Origin: Porites lobata
Taxonomy: Eukaryota; Cnidaria; Anthozoa; Scleractinia; Poritidae
Length of the DNA: 64,000 bases
Assembly: GCA_942486035.1 (NCBI GenBank)
Contig: CALNXK010000162.1
Location: forward strand, 689,001-753,000
Direction: 5' to 3'
Position 1 is the first letter of the stretch. The number at the start of each line of letters is the position of its first letter. This document shows, piece by piece, positions 58,097-64,000 of this stretch. The position numbers and the translations under genes are program-made. The notes beneath the pieces were generated by a model, which saw nothing but the letters and a program-made list of their open reading frames with translations, was not told the origin of the DNA and made no database searches.

Positions 58097-59436
58097 ATGA
58101 ACAGTCTGCGCCACAACCAGATCTGGATATGTAATTTCCTGCAATGTGATTGGTCCAGACCGCAACCCAAAAAATTGATTTGACCGCAAAAGGACTAAGT
58201 TCGACAGAAATGTCGAAGCAAAGAGCGCTATGGCTGGGATGTTCCTTGAAGAAAAGTAACAGCATGTAATACCAAACCGATTAATCGAGATGATTTTATG
58301 CGTCTTAGCGTTCGATTTACAAATATGAAGATGATAATGATCGAGGAAGGTTTCTGTAAAAACGTCTGGACTTCTGATATCAAGAGAACCGAAGCAACTC
58401 GACGACACCGATCGAAAGGGAAGAGTAGGGAATTTGAATACTTGAAATACTGATACATTTTAAGTGGAAAGGTATGAAGAAGTCGTGTTTGGAGTATTTT
58501 TTTGCGAGCACCGCTTCGGCCTAGAGTTGTGTGTTCTATACTTCTTCGGGAGCAATACCATACCCGCTAAAATCTATTTGCGATCGAAGGAATCAATATT
58601 TCAATCGGTCAAACATCTTGGATTAATATGCGAAGGTAAAAAAATAAATAAAATTTCTGTAAATTGCACTCACGAAAGGTCGTAAACAAGCATTAATCAA
58701 TGTCTGTCTTTTCGTGTTGCAAAACCTCATTGCGGACGAAAATATTAAAATACCATTCACCACTTCAGAGGTGGACTTTATCGTGCTCTAATAGCAATAA
58801 AGTGGGGTGGTAGGCCTACACGACTTTCACCTCATGCCAAATTACTGCTCGTTCCAATTAAGGTTTTTTCCTCTGCTGGGTAGATTATGATCTGGAAGGC
58901 TCCACATTTTCACTGAGCAATTGTGATTTTAGCCGCTTGTTTCACACTGAGAGGTCATGACACACATATCGATTTACTGTGGTTTTTGTATCCTGTCTGA
59001 AGGATTTTCCCATTAATGCAAGAGCATTTTCTGTGACCTCAGTTTTTGAAGCGTAAAGCATTTTATTTCGGCTGAATAAAGGGTTCTAATTTTCTCCAAA
59101 GTACCTTCTGGATCTGAATAACTAATTGAAGCGATTTTTGTTAGTCCGTGAATGTAAATAAAAATGTTGTTTTTATTGCAATGTTGTATCACGCTGGGCC
59201 CAGCTCATGAATTTTCTTTGCAGGATCTTAAAATTATGACGGATAGTGATTTACAGATACAAAATTATAAGAATTAAGTGCAGCTTCAACTGAAGCTGCA
59301 TCAACTATGGAGAAATGCAGCCTAGTCCCTAGGCGTTCTCCGATCGGTCAATCATGGACTCTACCGTGAGCTGTGACGTCACCGAGAGATACACGCCGAG
59401 AACGCCTAGCCAATATTGCCAGATCAAATATGGCGG

Positions 59437-59815
59437 CCGTTTCGTCAGGTTACTACAACTTCAGCCAAAGGTAGCTGAAAATCCGTCCTTTGAACAGGAA
59501 GAGTTTCTATGTGCATGCCACAGCGAAAACAAAGTTTCGGTTTGTTGAAAAAGGATCCGCGAAACCAAGGTTTGTTCAACTTAAGTGGACTTTCACGCGC
59601 AGCAACAGGTACCAATGTATCTCTGGACGATGGAGGAGCCGAGGTTACGGACTGTCGTCGAAAGAGGAAACAAGGCAAACCTGTATATTGTAAACATATG
59701 CTTCATTATGGCATTTCTGGACATTTTCAAGCACTCGCTAATGTTTTAAAACGACGCATCAAAAGTGTCTCTCCAGAAAAAAAAATAGTAAATAAACACA
59801 AAAAGGTACAGTAGG
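59437..59815 (+). other. Putative exons of an unrecognised gene in the inner element
   Basis: ATG at 59431-59437 gives MAAVSSGYYNFSQ, followed by AAAGGTAGCT, a plausible splice donor. After ACAG near 59498 the frame through 59509 reads MPQRKQSFGLLKKDPRNQGL, then a segment ending KRRIKSVSPEKKIVNKHKK at AAAAGGTACAG (donor-like). The CpG-containing ATG context and basic protein composition suggest the 5' part of a real or recently real gene. I do not recognise the family. An opposite-strand frame (59445-59678) is considered a shadow. Confidence 0.35.
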
Positions 59816-60613
59816 TGTTGGGGGTCTTGATTCACTTCGTAATATATATATATGTTTTACTAAAGTGACGGTTTCAAGCAGAAAAAACAGCACATCTTTC
59901 TTTCATTTCTCACGAATTACAGATATTGGGGGCCCAGATGGGTGTCTCGATACCGCACTTAAATTTTTGACAGCTATATTTGTATATAGTAAATTAAGCT
60001 TAAGTTTATGTTTGATAAAGAAAAAACTCGATTTTCGGTGTTTTACCATTGAAGATGTAAAAGATACTGTGTAAACCCGACTGGTATGGTTATTGAACTG
60101 TTGTGTGCTTATAGAGCTATTGTTCAGTTGACAAACAAACTCCATTTTAGGAAAAACAGATATCACAATGTAAAGCACTTAAAAAAATACTTTATTTGGC
60201 ATTGCATATTTGAATTGAAAGAATCATGAACTTGGGCAGCAGTTCTTCTTTTCTTCCCTTCTCTCTCTCTCCCTGCAGGCTTCTCTTCTTGTGCCATGCC
60301 ACCAGAGTTTGGTTCCTTTATTCTTTTTTACCCAGTACGTTTCTCATTAAAATACCTGAAATTTAATAAATTAAAAACAAAAAACATTTGAACCAGGTAG
60401 AAAATTAACCGTGTTAAAGGGTACATACAAATATGGCTCATGATTAGAAAATTGAAACCATTTGCATAAAATAAAAAAATATTTCCATCTAAAGAGTGAA
60501 ATTATAACATGATCGCTTTACAATAATACGTTTTTACCTGATTAAGGATGCATGGACAACATGAATTTTAGTGCGAATGTAGGACCCTATTAAGAAAATA
60601 TTATTATTTTGCA

Positions 60614-61700
60614 GATCTACAAATGCTATCTTATTGTATTTGTACTTTGTGCCGGCAATAAATTAAATAATATGCACCACACCCCGGGCATTAAGCCCAC
60701 CCTTCCCCTCTTTTTCTGCCTGTCCCAATGTAAAACCCACTGGGATCAAAAAATGAAATACTGGCAGATTTATAATGAGGCTATAATGTGCTGTTAAGGT
60801 TGCCTAGTTTAAAATTGCTGTGTAACAATAATGAAATAGTTGGAATTCCTCAAATAGGCAAATATAACTATTTAATTTAATTAAAGTAAGAATTACATTC
60901 CCAGGTATACAATAATCAGCTGAGAGATTGGATAAGAAATTACTATTATATTTGTTGGAATTAGCCTCAGTGGTAAAAAAACTGATATAAATGAATACAT
61001 AATTGTACAGTTGTACCTATTTTTCCAGTCTGATGGAGTGTTTGGCAATGTCCTTGTGACCTTTTTTACAGAACATATAAAAGAAGGACAAGAAGAATAT
61101 CATGCAAAATCATTAAATACACATCAGACAAACTTTAAATGGCTTCAGGTTTACCCTAAAGGTCATTTTATTTCCAGTTGCTACAACTCACTTCTCCAGA
61201 TCTTCAAAAATACAAAGTCAGAAATCAATTAAGCTTAAGTTGTAGTATAGAGATAAAGAGGATGGGCACAAGGCAAACTTTCGAAAATAAATAAATATGT
61301 CAATTATTGTTGTTCATTCAAAACATGTAGCCATTTTCAACTGCCTCAAGCCCCCAGCTAATTCATAACCAACAGGAACTCTTCATATTTGGAGGATGCA
61401 AGCAATATACCGTTGATCCCATGATATATGGTTTTAGAAGCAAGGTTAGTACATGGTATATTTGCCTAGCAACAAGGCTGCTCCGGCAATATTGAGTGAA
61501 CTAAATATGTGCATTTACATCTATACCAAGATGAAACAGCTAAATTTTCTGACGAAAACTGGATGGAATGCAAGAACATGCAAATCATGTTTCTGGATGA
61601 ATATTATGTACTTTTTGTGAAGTACATGCAGGAAAAAACATCTTCAGATATCCTGGAACTGTGCTGGGAAAGGCAAAAGTTTTTGGTTTTTATATGATGT
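60614..61700 (+). other. Further exon-like pieces in the inner element
   Basis: Segments follow acceptor-like signals: ATTATTTTGCAG at about 60614 (IYKCYLIVFVLCAGNK...), TATTTTTCCAG at about 61028 (SDGVFGNVLVTFFTEHIKEG) and a piece ending YGFRSK|GTTAGT near 61445. A 62-codon frame at 61509-61697 reads ETAKFSDENWMECKNMQIMF, then LDEYYVLFVKYMQEK. They lie in one direction with AT-rich gaps, as in an intron-containing animal gene, but could be chance. No domain was assigned. Confidence 0.3.
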
Positions 61701-61982
61701 GCAGAATTATGCTGATCTGAGGTGGTCATCATTCTCTTCAATCTGGATAATCTTTCACGTCGTACTCAACCTCATTCAATAATTTATGCAATTAAATAGG
61801 GTAACAATGGTAAACACATTGTACAGTTGTAGATGTACCTATTTCCTTTAACCTCTTTTGCTGGTTTGTCTTTGCTGAAGGACTGTATGGAAACATCCGT
61901 TTTCCATGGCAGGTAACTTTTGAATGAGGAGAACATCCTGCAAAATAAATTAAGTATGAAGGCACTAGAAGGCACTAGAAAT

Positions 61983-62214
61983 AAGCTTATTATCATCACC
62001 TTACACAACAGTCAAATTAAAGTGGACAGGTTTGCCCTACAGGTCTTATTCTTTCCTTTGCCTACAACTCCTTCATCCACCTCTTTCAAAAAAAATATAA
62101 GCTTATTATCATCACCTTACACAACAGTCAAATTAAAGTGGACAGGTTTACCCTACAGGTCTTATTCTTTCCTTTGCCTACAACTCCTTTATCCACCTCT
62201 TTCAAAAAAATAAA
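61983..62214. repeat. 116-bp tandem duplication
   Basis: AAGCTTATTATCATCACCTT to CTCTTTCAAAAAAA is present twice (from 61983 and 62099), differing at a couple of positions. It lies inside the inner element. Confidence 0.92.
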
Positions 62215-63623
62215 GTAATAGTTAAGATTAATATATGGTAAGCTTAAATAAATTTGAAAATTTGATATGGCATACAGTAGTACCTAGCTATATCGATGCC
62301 TTCTTTCAGCTTCTTTGGTGTTCTGACAGGGCAAAAAGGATTACGACGAGGGGAACTTCCTGAAAATTATAAAATGTTGCTAAATAAAACAACACCGAGA
62401 TACTTTCGTGGATATAAAATTAAAATACAATCACTTATAGATAAACAAAAATCGAATACCTTTCCGGTGGCCACACAATGGATGACTTGTAAGCTCTAAA
62501 TCGCTTTCCCCGCTGTCTTACTCCCACTCTGCGTCGAAAAAAATGTATATGTAAGGTTTTGGTGAAAATTTGCATCGTTTTTTTGGGTCTACGAGATTTT
62601 TAGCTTGAGTCGCAGAATAGGAGAATCTTTGACGCAAATAATCCACTACGACGAACAAAATATTAACCAGAAAAAATGATATGCTACAAAGTTAGAAGTT
62701 ACCACTGTTTGCAGACACTTCAGCCGACACATCCATACTATCGTCGTGCAGTTTTTCCAAAATGGAGCTGTAGAAACTCGTAAAATGTGACCAGGGGTAA
62801 AATTGCTCTAAAATCAGGGGTATTTTGCCAATATTGGCTACCCGTTCTCTCGCCCGCTCTTTCCCAGACTTCGCGCGGACAACGGGGCAAGAAAGAACGC
62901 CTAGGGACTAGGCTGGGAGAAATGCATTGTGACTCAGTAGACTCCAGCTTGGTGTTTTTCTATAAATGCGAGTCTTCTGGCTTTTGAATAAGCTTAACAG
63001 TGTTTGAACTGTTTTGTTATTGCCACTTTGTGATCAGGCAAGACCATGGTTACGGTTCTCCACGAACAAACTGGCAGCATCTTTTTGCCACAAAAACAAG
63101 GTGCTTTTACTTTTCCATCCGACTGCAAGAAAACATAAAATAAACATGGCGTTACAATGAAAACCAGCACGTGAACGGCGCAACTGACCGTTGCATCTTC
63201 CAAAGCACAGCACTATTTGAACTCGCTATGCACTAAACCAAAAAGACCCCCAGCAACAAGCAAATTTTATGCAGATTTCAAGAAAATTTTTTTCGAGGAT
63301 CAGAAAAATGAAACTCACCTTATTTTTTTAAGATGTTTTGCGCCTTGTCCAGCATTTCTTTGAGCTGACAAACTCTCTCATGCTCGGTCGTTTTACCTCC
63401 CAAGAACGTACAAACGTTGATCGGACGGCATTTTTTCTCGACACCCCTGATTTCTCAAAGTCTTAAGTCACAGTTCTCAAAGTAGTATGGGGAAAAGACA
63501 CTTCTAGGCGCAGAATAGAGCCTGGAAGTGACCTTCCCTCGTGTTTCTCGGCGTGAGCGCCATTTTGCAAATGTGGGTGATGTCATCATATATCCAGATC
63601 TGGTTGTGGCCCGGACTGATGAA

Positions 63624-64000
63624 ATGAATTCAAGAATCGGGAAATTTCCGCAAGGTCTCGTGAAATGTCCTTATTTGAAGGAAAAATACATTAACTAAAG
63701 TAGTTGTTACGCTAAGCCTTAACAAACAGGAGTGGGTTCCACTAGAGCTTGTATCGTCAAATCGAGGTTTAGTGGGTTCGACAATTGCATTCTACTTCTA
63801 CATAAGTATATCGCATACACCCTCGCAAAACTCAGTGTTCAAGTCGAGACCGGTGCCGGTCGCAGTTAGAAACTGGTGACTAGCCGCGATTGTCCTGTCT
63901 TGAGAATTCCTCCATTTTACTCTATGCTTCTTCTTTTCTTATATTTGATTCTTATATGCCTATTGCTAGGCATATCTAACATTCAGCTGGCCGAATGGAA
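63624..64000. other. Right edge, gene-less
   Basis: About 375 bp outside the outer element. No frame, repeat or RNA gene recognised. Confidence 0.4.

Larger units (their letters stand above)
59309..62924. mobile_element. Inner 3.6-kb DNA element with 22-bp inverted ends and 9-bp duplication
   Basis: The element is 59318-62915. The left terminus CAGCCTAGTCCCTAGGCGTT (continuing CT) is perfectly inverted at the right end (AACGCCTAGGGACTAGGCTG). GGAGAAATG is duplicated exactly at 59309-59317 and 62916-62924. A 9-bp duplication is most typical of Mutator-like elements, but no MULE transposase was recognised. Inside are exon-like pieces, listed separately, and a 116-bp tandem duplication. It may be a non-autonomous carrier of captured sequence or an autonomous element with an unfamiliar, intron-containing gene. 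Confidence 0.85.
58097..63623. mobile_element. Outer DNA element with 29-bp inverted ends and ATGAA duplication
   Basis: Left end 58102 (CAGTCTGCGCCACAACCAGA) and inverted right end finishing at 63618 (complement CAGTCCGGGCCACAACCAGA) match at 27 of 29 positions, continuing TCTGGATAT. ATGAA flanks both sides (58097-58101 and 63619-63623). Removing the nested element leaves about 1.9 kb with no recognised transposase (the longest frame is 126 codons, minus strand, 58028-58408). Ends and duplication length do not let me name the superfamily. Confidence 0.72.

Noticed and set aside
58028..58458. Minus-strand frames of 126 and 76 codons in the outer element as a transposase
   Set aside because: They overlap the left terminus of the element itself and contain no recognisable catalytic or DNA-binding motif.

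Overview
The window looks like nuclear DNA of an animal, most plausibly a cnidarian such as an anthozoan or coral. It is AT-rich and gene-poor, with no operons, no rRNA and no complete tRNA. It holds intronless class A GPCR genes and decayed copies of Penelope-like, CR1/L2-like LINE, BEL/Pao, Tc1/mariner, Polinton/Maverick and Crypton-like (DUF3504) elements, plus many short inverted-repeat elements. The organism call is inference, since no host marker gene is present.

Only two genes look intact: single-exon rhodopsin-like receptors on the minus strand at 11442-12401 (319 aa) and 30888-31853 (321 aa). Two further receptor copies are dead. One at 7323-7945 has lost its N-terminal half at a junction with a Polinton-type DNA polymerase B fragment (7945 to about 9770). 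The other, at about 24640-26320, carries several frameshifts and stops and is split by a LINE fragment (25148-26094). All four share orientation. The receptors sit in duplicated blocks whose non-coding flanks can be followed along the first 40 kb: module R1 near 0.75-2.6, 13.2-14.6, 17.2-17.4, 28.4-29.3 and 32.6-38.3 kb; module R2 near 2.9-3.9, 17.6-18.5 and 38.6-39.7 kb; and the receptor 3' flank near 10.7, 15.2 and 30.1 kb. This is a tandem or segmental GPCR cluster with decay in progress.

Because the blocks are duplicated, one copy serves as the empty site for insertions in another. This dates and delimits a 320-bp hairpin element (1178-1497, 10-bp target duplication), a 544-bp piggyBac-like element (37508-38051, TTAA) and a 3.7-kb terminal-inverted-repeat element with GGCACA subterminal repeats (33678-37369), which itself carries a LINE.

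From 41.3 to 47.2 kb lies a near-complete but inactivated BEL/Pao retrotransposon on the minus strand, with both LTRs, a candidate primer-binding site, a polypurine tract and a CATT target duplication. From 47 to 64 kb no host gene is recognisable. That part holds a PIF/Harbinger-like MITE (50894-51649, TTA), a decayed LINE (about 54.94-56.25 kb), a long foldback (57030-57240) and a nested pair: a 3.6-kb element with a 9-bp duplication (59318-62915) inside a larger element with 29-bp inverted termini and a 5-bp duplication (58102-63618). The inner element contains exon-like pieces of unrecognised protein and is the least explained coding-like content here. I found no convincing new multi-gene system. 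The novelty lies in the divergent receptors, their duplication history and several unnamed transposon families.
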